In this document: positions 46,303 through 55,268 of the stretch, in pieces
Layout: every line of letters starts with the position of its first letter
How positions within the stretch are numbered: position 1 is the stretch's first letter
Assembly (NCBI GenBank): GCA_018257865.1
Contig: JAEUBA010000087.1
Span: 1 to 64,000 of the forward strand
DNA length: 64,000 bases
Direction: 5' to 3'
Source: Stereocaulon alpinum
Lineage: Eukaryota > Ascomycota > Lecanoromycetes > Lecanorales > Stereocaulaceae
Notes under the pieces: model-generated
Databases searched by the model: none
What the model saw: only the letters and a program-made list of their open reading frames with translations
Told to the model about the DNA's origin: nothing
Made by a program: the position numbers and the translations under genes

Positions 46303-47919
46303 TCAAGCCATATATACTAAAGCCGTCTCAATCTTGGTCTGTTGAGTGAGGCCGGTACCAACTTCAATGGCTGCACGCATCATGATAGTGTAATACGCAG
46401 CGCGCAGAATGCTTAGTCGGGCGTATATTGAGACCCATTTACGATCATCTGGTGGCAGATTGAGATTCCCAAGAACCGCCTCGCAAGCGGTAGAGAAGGT
46501 GTGCGGCCATCTCTCTATGTGTTCTGCAGCACGACCCCAAGACGGTGGACCGACACCTTGTAGCGAGCTGGTAGCAGTAGCTATGATTGTTTCCGCGACT
46601 CCGACGATTGGACGAATCAGGAGGCTACCATATTTGCGTTGATCGATGTAGCTCGTGCAGTGATCGGCCCATAGGATGACATCCCACGCAGCGGCTGTAC
46701 TGATATAAGAGCTTGGGTCCCGCCTGTTAGAACTCTGAGGAAACAGGAGATCAGCTCTTAGGTCTAGGAGAAGCTGCTCAAAAGTGATCAGCTTATCTGA
46801 TTCGAGGTGGGACAACAGCTCGTCTTCTTCCAGGGTCGAGAAGTCTGAGTAGGGACCCCATAGTTGACATGGTGAGGAACGGCCGTGCGAGTCGGCGAAA
46901 TTCTTGATCTTATCATAATAGGGACCTGAAAGAGAAGGCTCTTTGGAGGTATTCCAACCATGGGATGAAAGCTCGCTATGATGTGCCTTGACGACGATCT
47001 CAGCGAAATGTGCACACCATGGTCGCGCTATAGAGGGCGGAACAGTCAGATAACAGTCAATCTGGGCAAAGACCAAGAAACACGCGGCGCCTCCAATTGT
47101 ATCGGAGCCGTTGTCTTTCCAGCCACTTGCTCGCAATACATCGAACTTGCGTTCTTGTAAATCAAATAAGGGAACGAATTCCAGCCGGTAAGACCTGTCT
47201 CTGAATCTTCCAAACACAGCGTTGGCCCAGACGCCTTCTGCTTGGCAAAGTGCCTTTCCGTGGCGCCTAGCTACCTCGATTCCCGCCGTTGGCTCACTCG
47301 AAAATACGCTGTAGTGCAGCAAAGTGCCTAGTACAGGATGGCTAGAAGTAGACATAGATCCTAAGCCGCCCCCTAGCGCGATTCCGCTACTGGTTGGTGA
47401 ATACCTGTACACTTGCATCCCTATAGCAATACATGCTAGTAAGACAGTGATGGCATCAACTTGCGTAGGTGCCACCGTAAGATCATCAGGTATACGGTCT
47501 CCACTTTCGTCTTTCAAATAGATGCTTTGAGGAGAGACGCAGGCGCATGCGATGAGATCTTGTACGAAAGTAATCCAAGAACCCTGTATTGGATTCCGAT
47601 GGGCTCTCAGCTTGATAGCACGGTCCCATAAATGTTGAGAAGGCTTATCGGTATCAAGTTGAACATCAGGCCTGATGCCAAGAGCTTGATATACGGATGG
47701 TGGCAGGGCACAAATGATGGTTTGATATTTGACGCTGAACCGGAATTGACGCCAATGCCACTGTCTTACACCACCCTTTGTCAAGCCCCCTGTCACAGTG
47801 CGATCGCACTTCCGAATCACGTATGCAGTCGCCATCAACTGTTGCGTGAGTTGACCAGAGGCGACAACAAGTGCTACAGCTGCGACAACGAGCGCGACAA
47901 GAGCAGTTGTATCTACCAT
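46303..47919 (-). CDS. Fungal protein of unknown function with N-terminal membrane helix
   Basis: Intronless, 538 aa. The first ATG is at 47919 (MVDTTALVALVVAAVALV), giving a single hydrophobic N-terminal helix followed by VASGQLTQQLMATAYVIRKCD. The rest is a well-conserved-looking soluble region with TGGLTKGGVRQWHWRQFRF, GSWITFVQDLIACACV, ESGDRIPDDLTVAPTQVDAI, a Gly-rich IALGGGLGSMSTSSHPVLG, and WGRAAEHIERWPHTF. Composition and frame integrity indicate a real gene. The pattern is familiar from many ascomycete hypothetical proteins, often present in paralogue families, but I know no function. It is the immediate neighbour of the transposon insertion at 48.25 kb. Confidence 0.75.
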   Translation of the reverse strand: MVDTTALVALVVAAVALVVASGQLTQQLMATAYVIRKCDRTVTGGLTKGGVRQWHWRQFRFSVKYQTIICALPPSVYQALGIRPDVQLDTDKPSQHLWDRAIKLRAHRNPIQGSWITFVQDLIACACVSPQSIYLKDESGDRIPDDLTVAPTQVDAITVLLACIAIGMQVYRYSPTSSGIALGGGLGSMSTSSHPVLGTLLHYSVFSSEPTAGIEVARRHGKALCQAEGVWANAVFGRFRDRSYRLEFVPLFDLQERKFDVLRASGWKDNGSDTIGGAACFLVFAQIDCYLTVPPSIARPWCAHFAEIVVKAHHSELSSHGWNTSKEPSLSGPYYDKIKNFADSHGRSSPCQLWGPYSDFSTLEEDELLSHLESDKLITFEQLLLDLRADLLFPQSSNRRDPSSYISTAAAWDVILWADHCTSYIDQRKYGSLLIRPIVGVAETIIATATSSLQGVGPPSWGRAAEHIERWPHTFSTACEAVLGNLNLPPDDRKWVSIYARLSILRAAYYTIMMRAAIEVGTGLTQQTKIETALVYMA

Positions 47920-48252
47920 AGCGGGCAAGTCGCAAGTTGATAATAGAATTTACAGCTTCAGAAATACTTTGAGAATATTGGAAAGTATTGTGAATCAGTT
48001 AAAGAAAATGTATGGAGGAGGACGATGGCTGGGTGGCTTCTCCGGTACCTGGTTGTAGGTACCTGGTTGTAAGTAATGTGGGCCGACGTGAAAATAGATA
48101 CGTACAAGATGCTCCCTTGGAAGTGGTACTGCAGAGGAGTCACAGCACATGCAGCTGGAGCATGTGTCAGCGGCCGGCCCCAGGGCCAGTCCTGAATGGT
48201 CCGCGTAACCGTTGCACCACAGGCCCACGCCTTGGCAAAAGAGCACAAGCAA

Positions 48253-48364
48253 CAACTCCTGTTGGGACAGGCCCCCTCGCTTAATCTCACAGGCCCCGTT
48301 TAAGCCTATTCGGGCAATAGTGTTGCTGTAGCTTGGTGTAGCTGCGGGCGGCGTGCGCCGCCCA
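48253..48364 (+). repeat. Left terminal inverted repeat
   Basis: Begins CAACTCCTGTTGGGACAGG and ends with a perfect internal palindrome GGGCGGCG-TG-CGCCGCCC (48347-48364 region). The same palindrome occurs in the right copy, with CA as its centre. Confidence 0.88.
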
Positions 48365-48751
48365 GCAATAGGCGGCTTGGCTGCATACAGGGTGTCCCTC
48401 TTGGATAGCTAAGCGAGCTGGAGTAGCTGTAGTAAGAGGCCTGCGCATGCAACGCGATATTGCCCCCGCAACTTAATACATTGCCCTAGGGCTCTCCCAG
48501 AAGCCGGATTATAGCGTTGATATTATCATACAGCGTTAATTGACGCAGCAAGACAGGCTAAACATAGTAAGATTCGAGACGCAGAGGTGCAGGTGGAAAT
48601 TCTTAATCAGAATTGGCTTATATAGGCGGTGGAGAACCCCCACAAAATAACGACACTGACAGCGCCGACGAGCTCTAATATAAAGGTACACAGCTTGCTT
48701 GTTAGCCTTCCGCTTCCTGATGATAATGTATAAGTCCTAGGTCGCGAGATC

Positions 48752-49177
48752 TTGTCTTCTTCTAATTCAGATTTTGATAATTTGGATGCTCTACCAACAG
48801 CCCCGCCGCCAACAGCACCGCCCCTACTGGACGGTATCATAGTAAGACGGTCGCAGCAGGTAACGTTCTCCCAGCTGCCATCTCAACACCAGATTCCCAC
48901 CTCTTCAGCAGCAACGGGGACGCGCGGGGTAAGAGGTAAGGCGCGGAAGAAGTCAAAGAAGTTGCAGTCCCAGGAAGCGCGGGATAGTAGGAAGGCGGTG
49001 GAGAAGGCGGAAAGGAAGCTGCAACGAGCTGAGGCAGCGGTGAGGCGGAATGAGAAGGAGGAGGACGAGGAGGAGGAGAGGGTGGCGCCTAGGAAGGAGG
49101 ATATCTCCCAATTAGTAGACCGCCTGCGTATGTCATCTCCAATTGGGGGAGGTCTATTCAAGTACGTAGACTTATAG
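48752..49177 (+). pseudogene. Coding remnant inside the transposon
   Basis: A 141-codon frame with no ATG until near its end. Pro-rich start (DALPTAPPPTAPPLLDG), then Gly/Arg/Lys (GVRGKARKKSKK) and a long Arg/Glu/Lys coiled coil (EARDSRKAVEKAERKLQRAEAAVRR, acidic EEDEEEE). Such charged tails end several fungal transposases. It is most simply the 3' stump of the lost transposase gene, but no catalytic domain remains to prove the family. Confidence 0.4.
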
Positions 49178-49264
49178 ATCTTGCCTCCCCAAGTTACTGC
49201 CTCCTACCTACTAACCTCTCGCCCCGCCCTATTCCAGGCTTCTGACAGCGAGTATAGTTGTAGT

Positions 49265-49376
49265 TGGGCGGCGCACGCCGCCCGCAGCTACACCAAGCTA
49301 CAGTAACACTATTACCCGAATAGGCTTAAACGGAGCCTGTGAGATTAAGCGAGGGGGCCTGTCCCAACAGGAGTTG
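49265..49376 (-). repeat. Right terminal inverted repeat
   Basis: Reverse complement of the left repeat over the full 112 bp, with about three transition differences in the aligned outer 105 bp. Confidence 0.88.
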
Positions 49377-49385
49377 CACAAGCAA

Positions 49386-49809
49386 AGCTCGAAAGCCTTA
49401 CCCCTAGGCCACTATATATAGGATGCTCTAAGCTGGCACCACCTAGGAGTCTACCTGGGTCCAGCTCGTAACAGCATGGGCCAATCGGCCAATCATGCAG
49501 AAGGTGCAATAATGATAGGTAGACACTGAAAAGTACACTAGCGTCACAGGGCTGGTACATTATACAATATACCTTGGCTATAACGATTCAGAAGTTCAGG
49601 AGTTCCATATCGCTACAGAAAGGGTTCACCTGGTGACTGCCACCAAACCCCCTAGCTGGCCACTACCTTTCACTCTTTATGTAGAAGGTTTGACGGGTCA
49701 CTTTCGAGTACAAAGTTATAGCGCTTTGAAAACTCAAAAACTTTTCATACCAAAAGTTTAGTCACTATATCTCTTTCGCGGATTTAATCATTTGTCGCTG
49801 ATCTGGTAT
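49386..49809. other. Intergenic tract between transposon and HTH gene
   Basis: No gene. On the minus strand just outside the target duplication, TGGCCTAGGGGTAAGGC (about 49400-49418) matches a polymerase III A box and forms a perfect 4-bp D-stem-like hairpin, preceded by TATATATAG. The other flank (about 48190-48215, minus) has a second A-box-like TGGTGCAACGG. No B box was found, so these look like tRNA-derived debris. Confidence 0.35.
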
Positions 49810-50514
49810 CTAAGTAAGCCGACCCTTGATCACCCTCTCATATTTATTCAGCGCGGAAATGAGCTCGCTGTCGCCATTCTCCTGCTGTTCCTCATATAGT
49901 CGGAGGCTTGCCACCGCCAACAAAGCCTCCGCAGGGGTAACTTTATCTACAACAACGTCCTGATCCACCGCCCCCGCCTCACCGTGTCGTCGATATTTTC
50001 TGATAGAATAACGTGCTTTGAAGCCATTAAGCCAGCCAGTCGATAGCTTAGGGCGCTCAGTACCTGCGTATTGCGGTAGCCGACTCCAGATCTCCGCTGC
50101 CACCTCCTTCAGAGTATCTCCTGTAATTGTGGCCCCCCTTCGTATCATCCGCTGCTGCCACTCGAACAGCGCGTCTTCTAGGTCTGGCCACGTACATTCA
50201 CGGTGTTTGAACAGGTCTGGACGCGCAAGGGGCTTTGTACTATCGAGGTGGGCGAACGTTGCTGAGAGGGATTCAGAGATCGTTGATTGGGAGGGTCGAT
50301 GGTGGAAGTTCTCGAAGAACCATTGACGTAGCTGAGCATGGCTAGGCTTGTGGGTAGCGTTTTTAGAATAATACTCTCTGAGAGCTTTTCTTTCTACATC
50401 TTTGATAGGTCGCCGCCGCTGCTGCTTGCGAGGAGTCAGACGAGCTTGGGGGCCGCTAGCAGTGTTTTCAGGAAGAATTGGCGGTGGTGAGGTAGCTGGC
50501 GGCGACATGGTCAT
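49810..50514 (-). CDS. CENP-B/Tc5-type HTH DNA-binding protein without transposase domain
   Basis: Intronless, 234 aa from ATG 50514 (MTMSPP; a second Met two codons on). After a Pro-rich leader, a first helix-turn-helix (KQQRRRPIKDVERKALREYY..HAQLRQWFFENFHHRPSQSTISESL) and a second CENPB-type domain (WPDLEDALFEWQQRMIRRGATITGDTLKEVAAEIW..LSTGWLNGFKARY). It ends shortly after a helical AVASLRLYEEQQENGDSEL segment. Pogo/Fot transposases carry this pair before a DDE nuclease; here a stop codon follows and no DDE motif is found downstream. Either a truncated transposase or a domesticated DNA-binding protein like fission yeast Abp1. The frame is clean, which favours selection or recent origin. Confidence 0.8.
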   Translation of the reverse strand: MTMSPPATSPPPILPENTASGPQARLTPRKQQRRRPIKDVERKALREYYSKNATHKPSHAQLRQWFFENFHHRPSQSTISESLSATFAHLDSTKPLARPDLFKHRECTWPDLEDALFEWQQRMIRRGATITGDTLKEVAAEIWSRLPQYAGTERPKLSTGWLNGFKARYSIRKYRRHGEAGAVDQDVVVDKVTPAEALLAVASLRLYEEQQENGDSELISALNKYERVIKGRLT

Positions 50515-50684
50515 AAGGATCCCCACCAAGAATTCTGTAGAGTCTAAGGATTATCTCGAAATCTGTGATCAATTCACGTGTAGAAAACGTTTTGCAGGCC
50601 AAGAATATCGCTAAAACCAAGTTGTCGCTATGTATGTTATCGTTATAGCCAAGGTTTACTGTACCTCGTCTGCCAAGAGCTTTA

Positions 50685-53036
50685 ATGATCAGGCACGCCT
50701 TCCACAACACAACAAGCCCACGGTTACTTCGAAAGCCAACCCATCACGCAATAATGGGCGGGGGGAGGAGTAAGAAGCGTAAGCACGCGCAGTTCGCGCA
50801 CGACACGGCCGATGGAAACAATAAAATTGGCATCGGCGCGACGCTTGCGAATCTACGTGTGAACCAACCTCCCACAGGCCTTGACGAAGTAGAGACGAAG
50901 TCCGACTCTGAAGAGTGGACCACCGTGGGAAGAGGGGGCAAGAAACAGAAAAAGACGAACTACCCAGGCTTAGGCTACAGCGAGCTACACAGACTACAGT
51001 CAAGCGTCAATATCAACCAGCTGCAAGGGCTAGTGTTGTATTGCTTGGCAGATGGGACGTCTCCCCAGTGGGTATCTGTTAGGCATCATGGTATGGTGCA
51101 GAAAGCTGTGGTACTGTTCGTGCCTGGTCTGGAGAAGGGGATGTTCGATGGTAGCATCGAACTTGAGAGCCCCAAGGAGAATCTTATTGATCTATCTGAA
51201 CACAGTATTAGCCAGAAGACATTCACAAATGGTGTAGAAGAGGATCTCATTGATTTCTCCGAGTCTGCAAGTGGTGGCAAGCAATCTTCAAATGGTGCTT
51301 TGAAAGATTTGATTGACTGTCCTGAGCCTGCAGGGGGTGCTAACCCACTCACGAGCACTTCAAACAGCTTGGAACCCGCACAATCTCCAGCTGATACCAT
51401 AGCAACGCGAACTACGTTCAACCCAACCCTCATCAATTGCTCTTCAACGTCTCCAGATGACTACTTACCCACGCAACTGGTACCTGAGAAGCTCGCTACA
51501 CCCCTCAAGCCACTAGCGCGCGCGTTCCCCCACCTGTGGCCCGTCAAAGCCCCTGGCGATGAGAGATACGGTAAGGTTCACTCACCTCTGCATGCAATGC
51601 TCCATTCGCCCATCACCAAAACCCAGGAAGAGAAGAGGGAAGACAAGCAGATCAGGGGGCCAAAGCCAGCACGAGAAGGCAAGGCTTGGGACAACAAGCG
51701 AACAACAATTACGGAATACATCGCATCGAAGGAAGAGCTTCAGGATAATGAATACATTCTACATCAGGCTTGTTTCACCACGTCGGACGAGCAATTGGCC
51801 GACTCACGACGAAGGGTTGCAGAAAAGCAAACAGCGGACAATGGCTGGACGGATACATTCGTAGACAAGTGGGAGGATGGAACAGTTGAGGATGAAAACA
51901 TCCAAAGAGGCAGTTTGACAGGCGGGCGGAACGTCCTTGCTATGGACTGCGAGATGTGTTTAGTTCAGGGTGGAGAGATGGCTTTGACACGTATCAGCTT
52001 AGTCGAATGGGACGGGAGCGTTCTCATGGACGAGTTCGTTAAACCAGACAAGCCTATCATTGACTATTTGACTCCTTACTCTGGCATCACTCCAGCAAGA
52101 TTGGCGAACGTCCATACCACGCTCGCAGATATACAAAGTCGACTCGTTGAGGAGATTACGCCAAAACACATTCTTGTCGGCCATTCTCTCAACTCTGACC
52201 TAATGGCAATTAAACTGACTCACCCATTCGTTGTCGACACATCTATACTCTACCCGCATCCTCGTGGTCCGCCTATGAAATCATCCCTCAAATGGTTAGC
52301 TCAAAAGTACCTTGGTCGAGAGATACAGAAAGGTCACGGTACAGAGGGCCACGACAGCATCGAAGATGCCCGCGCCTGTCTGGATCTTGTCAAGTTGAAG
52401 TGCGAACGCGGGCCTCAGTGGGGTACGAGTGAAGCAACCAGCGAATCGATCTTCAAGCGGCTGAAGCGAGTTCGCAAAGCTGGAACAGACACGGGCAAAA
52501 CGGGCGCTATCATTGACCATGGCGCACCGGAGAAGAATTTCGGGCACATGGCAAGCTATTGCATAGGCTGCAAGAGTGATGCGGAAGTCGTAGCAGGTGT
52601 AAAGCGAGCTGTACATGGTGATACAGACGGAAGCTACATCCCAGGTGGTGGTGTGGACTTTACGTGGGCTCGCTTCCAAGAGCTTGCTGCCGTTAGAGGC
52701 TGGCTACTCGACTATCGGCACGCTGCCGATCCAGATTCGCGCACCCCTGAAGCTTCATCTCCTTCGGCTCTTGCAGCAGTCGTTACAAGAACTGTTCAGC
52801 ACATCAAGACAGTCCGCGACTTCTTGCCGCCATGCACGCTCTTGATAGTCTATAGCGGGACCGGCGATCCGCGAGAGATGGGCCGCCTGCAGGAGATGCA
52901 GCGGACGTTTAAGCGAGAATACCGGGTCAAAAAGTGGGACGAATTAAGCGTTAAGTGGACAGATAATGAAGAGCAGTCCCTGAAAGCGGCATGTAAGAAG
53001 GCAAGAGAGGGCTTGGGCTTGTTGACTATCACCTGA
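50685..53036 (+). CDS. REX1: RNA exonuclease of the REX1 (RNH70) DEDDh family
   Basis: Intronless, 783 aa from the ATG at 50685. A Met at residue 24 (50754, MGGGRSKKRKHAQF) begins a basic nuclear-type N-terminus and may be the true start. A disordered, partly repetitive middle (repeated DLIDFSE/DLIDCPE units) leads to the exonuclease. Exo I is LAMDCEMCLV with Asp421/Glu423, Exo II lies around LVGHSLNSDLMAIKL, and Exo III is GHDSIEDARACLDLVKLKC with the His-Asp pair, all DEDDh residues visible. A C-terminal domain (LLIVYSGTGDPREM) follows. Yeast Rex1 trims 3' ends of 5S rRNA and tRNAs in the nucleus; the domain layout fits best with this subgroup. Family assignment is firm, the exact orthologue less so. 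Confidence 0.88.
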   Translation: MIRHAFHNTTSPRLLRKPTHHAIMGGGRSKKRKHAQFAHDTADGNNKIGIGATLANLRVNQPPTGLDEVETKSDSEEWTTVGRGGKKQKKTNYPGLGYSELHRLQSSVNINQLQGLVLYCLADGTSPQWVSVRHHGMVQKAVVLFVPGLEKGMFDGSIELESPKENLIDLSEHSISQKTFTNGVEEDLIDFSESASGGKQSSNGALKDLIDCPEPAGGANPLTSTSNSLEPAQSPADTIATRTTFNPTLINCSSTSPDDYLPTQLVPEKLATPLKPLARAFPHLWPVKAPGDERYGKVHSPLHAMLHSPITKTQEEKREDKQIRGPKPAREGKAWDNKRTTITEYIASKEELQDNEYILHQACFTTSDEQLADSRRRVAEKQTADNGWTDTFVDKWEDGTVEDENIQRGSLTGGRNVLAMDCEMCLVQGGEMALTRISLVEWDGSVLMDEFVKPDKPIIDYLTPYSGITPARLANVHTTLADIQSRLVEEITPKHILVGHSLNSDLMAIKLTHPFVVDTSILYPHPRGPPMKSSLKWLAQKYLGREIQKGHGTEGHDSIEDARACLDLVKLKCERGPQWGTSEATSESIFKRLKRVRKAGTDTGKTGAIIDHGAPEKNFGHMASYCIGCKSDAEVVAGVKRAVHGDTDGSYIPGGGVDFTWARFQELAAVRGWLLDYRHAADPDSRTPEASSPSALAAVVTRTVQHIKTVRDFLPPCTLLIVYSGTGDPREMGRLQEMQRTFKREYRVKKWDELSVKWTDNEEQSLKAACKKAREGLGLLTIT

Positions 53037-53251
53037 CTGCGAGACCTACACTCAGCTTCAGGCACTGAATACAAGTAAGCATACTAGCTGATCACCTGTT
53101 ACTCAGGAGCTTGCTCATAGAATTTCAATGCTAAAATAACAAATGTTCATTACTATCTACCTATCAAAACAACAACTGCTCAATACAGAAAAGCTCGATA
53201 CCCAACCAATCAACCCAACAATCCATCCAAAGTCCAAGCACAAAACGCTAA

Positions 53252-54601
53252 TCATCCTCCCCTTCCCCCCATCTCCATCTCCATCTCCTCCAACAACCCC
53301 TGCACCCCAACCCCCTCACTCCACTCCCTAACCCTATAACCCTCCCCCCTAAATCCTTCCTCATTCCCCAACCTCCTCCCCCTCTCCTCACTCAACCTCA
53401 CCAACCCCACACAAAACCCCACCCACCACCTCACAGCCTCAGGCTCCAGCGTCCCAGCATGTTGTCTGAATTCCAGTGTTCGAGCGAGGCCGTTGGTGCG
53501 TGCTATATAGAGCCAGTTTACGATGCGGCCTTTTGTTGTGCCGGACATTAGTGTCGCTAATCGTTCGATCGTCATTCCTTTTGCGAAGATTTTGGCGCGG
53601 GCGGAGGCGAGGGAGATTAGTGGTTGTTCTTCGGTGCTTGTTGGTGTTGGTGCTGGTGGTGGTGTTGGGGATGACGGCAGGGAAGAATCCCAGTCTCCGT
53701 CCCATTTGTCGTCGAGGTCGTCGTCGTAGTCGTAACTAGGTTCCTCGATGAAATTATCGAGATTCGTTTGCAGGTCTACGAGAGCTGCTGGGCTTCCTTC
53801 TCGGCGGTGCTCGGGGTGCAGTTTACTTATTGCTTTTTCGTAGATGACGAGGAGGTAGGCGAGGTGTTGGAGCGTTGGTAGTGTGAATGTTGGTGGTGCT
53901 GTTCCTGGCTCTGGATCCTTTGGTGGTGGGAGTCCGATGTGCACGTGGAAACCACAGTGCGTTGTTGGGAAGGCTAGATGGTTTGAATTGTTGGTGCCGC
54001 GCAGGAGGGAGAGGTGGGTGTTTATTTCGTCGAAGGAGGAGGGTTGGTAGGGGAGGACGCGTGATACGAGCTCCATGCCGTTGGCGTCCCAGTTTTCGAG
54101 CTCTTCGGTGGTGATGGGGCGGTTTAAGACTTCGAATTGTTTGGCGAGGTCCGCTTTGGAGACGCCGACGAGGGTGCGGTCTTGGGTTATATGCCATTTT
54201 GAGAAGTCCGTGTATTTGGCTTCGAAGGAGTCGTGGGTTGCTACTCCTTCTGGTAAGATTGACTTGGCGATATATAGTGGCTCGCCGCCGTAACCTCTGT
54301 AGCCGAAGTCTTTAAATTGGCTGTATAGGATTTCTTGCATTTCTGTGCCGGGCTCGTAGGTTGGTGGTGTTGTGAGGCCCCAGCCCATGTACGAAGGACG
54401 AGTCACCGAGTAGTCGTATTGTGTTTGACGCATTGCACGTCGAGTATCTTCAGGGATATCTTTGACGATCTTGGGTTGGTCATCGTCGGTAGTGGTTGTG
54501 GTTGTGGTGGTTTCGAGGTGGTGTTGGAGGAGGGATCCGTGGAAGGCGAAGATTGCTTCGAACTCGACGCCGAACGTTACCTCGAATGTTGAGTTAATCA
54601 T
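53252..54601 (-). CDS. Putative amidoligase-family protein
   Basis: Intronless, 449 aa from the first ATG at 54601 (MINSTFEVTFGVEFE). Amidoligase_2-type landmarks: FGVEFEAIF at the N-terminus, WHITQDRTL, ANGMELVSRVL, CGFHVHIGLP, and near the C-terminus ARTLEFRQHAGTLEPEAVRWWVGFC. These are the COOH-amine ligase (glutamine-synthetase-like) fold residues: acidic metal ligands and the HVH motif. A Thr run (eight residues) and an acidic Asp/Pro insert interrupt the fold. The reaction would be ATP-dependent amide bond formation, but fungal members have no known substrate. Upstream in-frame sequence lacks an ATG. Confidence 0.8.
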   Translation of the reverse strand: MINSTFEVTFGVEFEAIFAFHGSLLQHHLETTTTTTTTDDDQPKIVKDIPEDTRRAMRQTQYDYSVTRPSYMGWGLTTPPTYEPGTEMQEILYSQFKDFGYRGYGGEPLYIAKSILPEGVATHDSFEAKYTDFSKWHITQDRTLVGVSKADLAKQFEVLNRPITTEELENWDANGMELVSRVLPYQPSSFDEINTHLSLLRGTNNSNHLAFPTTHCGFHVHIGLPPPKDPEPGTAPPTFTLPTLQHLAYLLVIYEKAISKLHPEHRREGSPAALVDLQTNLDNFIEEPSYDYDDDLDDKWDGDWDSSLPSSPTPPPAPTPTSTEEQPLISLASARAKIFAKGMTIERLATLMSGTTKGRIVNWLYIARTNGLARTLEFRQHAGTLEPEAVRWWVGFCVGLVRLSEERGRRLGNEEGFRGEGYRVREWSEGVGVQGLLEEMEMEMGGRGG

Positions 54602-55268
54602 CTTGGTGATTATTGGTATATAGATGCGGATGGCTTGAATTTTTGTATAGCGTGGGGATGCAAAGACGAGAATGAGTCTGGCGTATAATGCTATGCTTCT
54701 CTGACTGGACAAGATGCGAAGGTGTTCAGAGCGCTGCTCGAGATGATGCTAGTGATATATATTTATATCGTTCAACACTAGAAAGAGGGGTAAAGAGGAG
54801 TAAGGTGTTGACTTTGGATGAAGTCGCTTATAACGGAGGCATCGAGGAATAATACTTGAGAAAGCTGTGTGGGCAGAATATTGCACGAATATATCTGAAA
54901 GGAAATCTGAGTCATCCTGAAAAGACTGTGGGCGTTCAGAGATTTTAATGGGATTAAATGAGAAATAGCGTTACTCTTCCTCAGGAGGCTTGCGCAAGTA
55001 AGCAGCACTCGCTGGTTTTAAGGTTATAACGAGAACGTTTGAGCAAAATCTTGCATCAGAGAATGTGCCTTTCAAAACGCATCATGATCAGTCTACATCT
55101 CGTCAAAACAGCATACGGTACAGCCGAAGAAGCAATCCTTGCTTAAGACTTTGCCCCATTCCTTGAAACTTCTTTGTGAAAACAGCAAATGGGTATCAAC
55201 GTGACCACTAAACGCCAAGACTTCCCGCCAACCCATCCCACAAAGTTGCTCAAACCAAAGCAAGAAAT
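54602..55268. other. Intergenic tract
   Basis: About 670 bp between the amidoligase start and the NPP stop. A TATATATTTATAT tract at about 54756 precedes the amidoligase gene by roughly 150 bp. No gene seen. Confidence 0.45.

Larger units (their letters stand above)
48244..49385. mobile_element. Non-autonomous Mutator-like DNA transposon with 9-bp target duplication
   Basis: Two 112-bp terminal inverted repeats (48253-48364 and 49265-49376) enclose 0.9 kb. They differ at few positions, all C/T or G/A transitions apart from the innermost bases. The element is flanked on both sides by a perfect 9-bp direct repeat CACAAGCAA (48244-48252 and 49377-49385). Long inverted repeats plus 9-bp duplications are the hallmark of Mutator-like elements. 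The interior holds only a short ATG-less coding remnant, so the element cannot move by itself. Near-identical ends and an unmutated target duplication point to a fairly recent insertion with light RIP. Confidence 0.88.
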
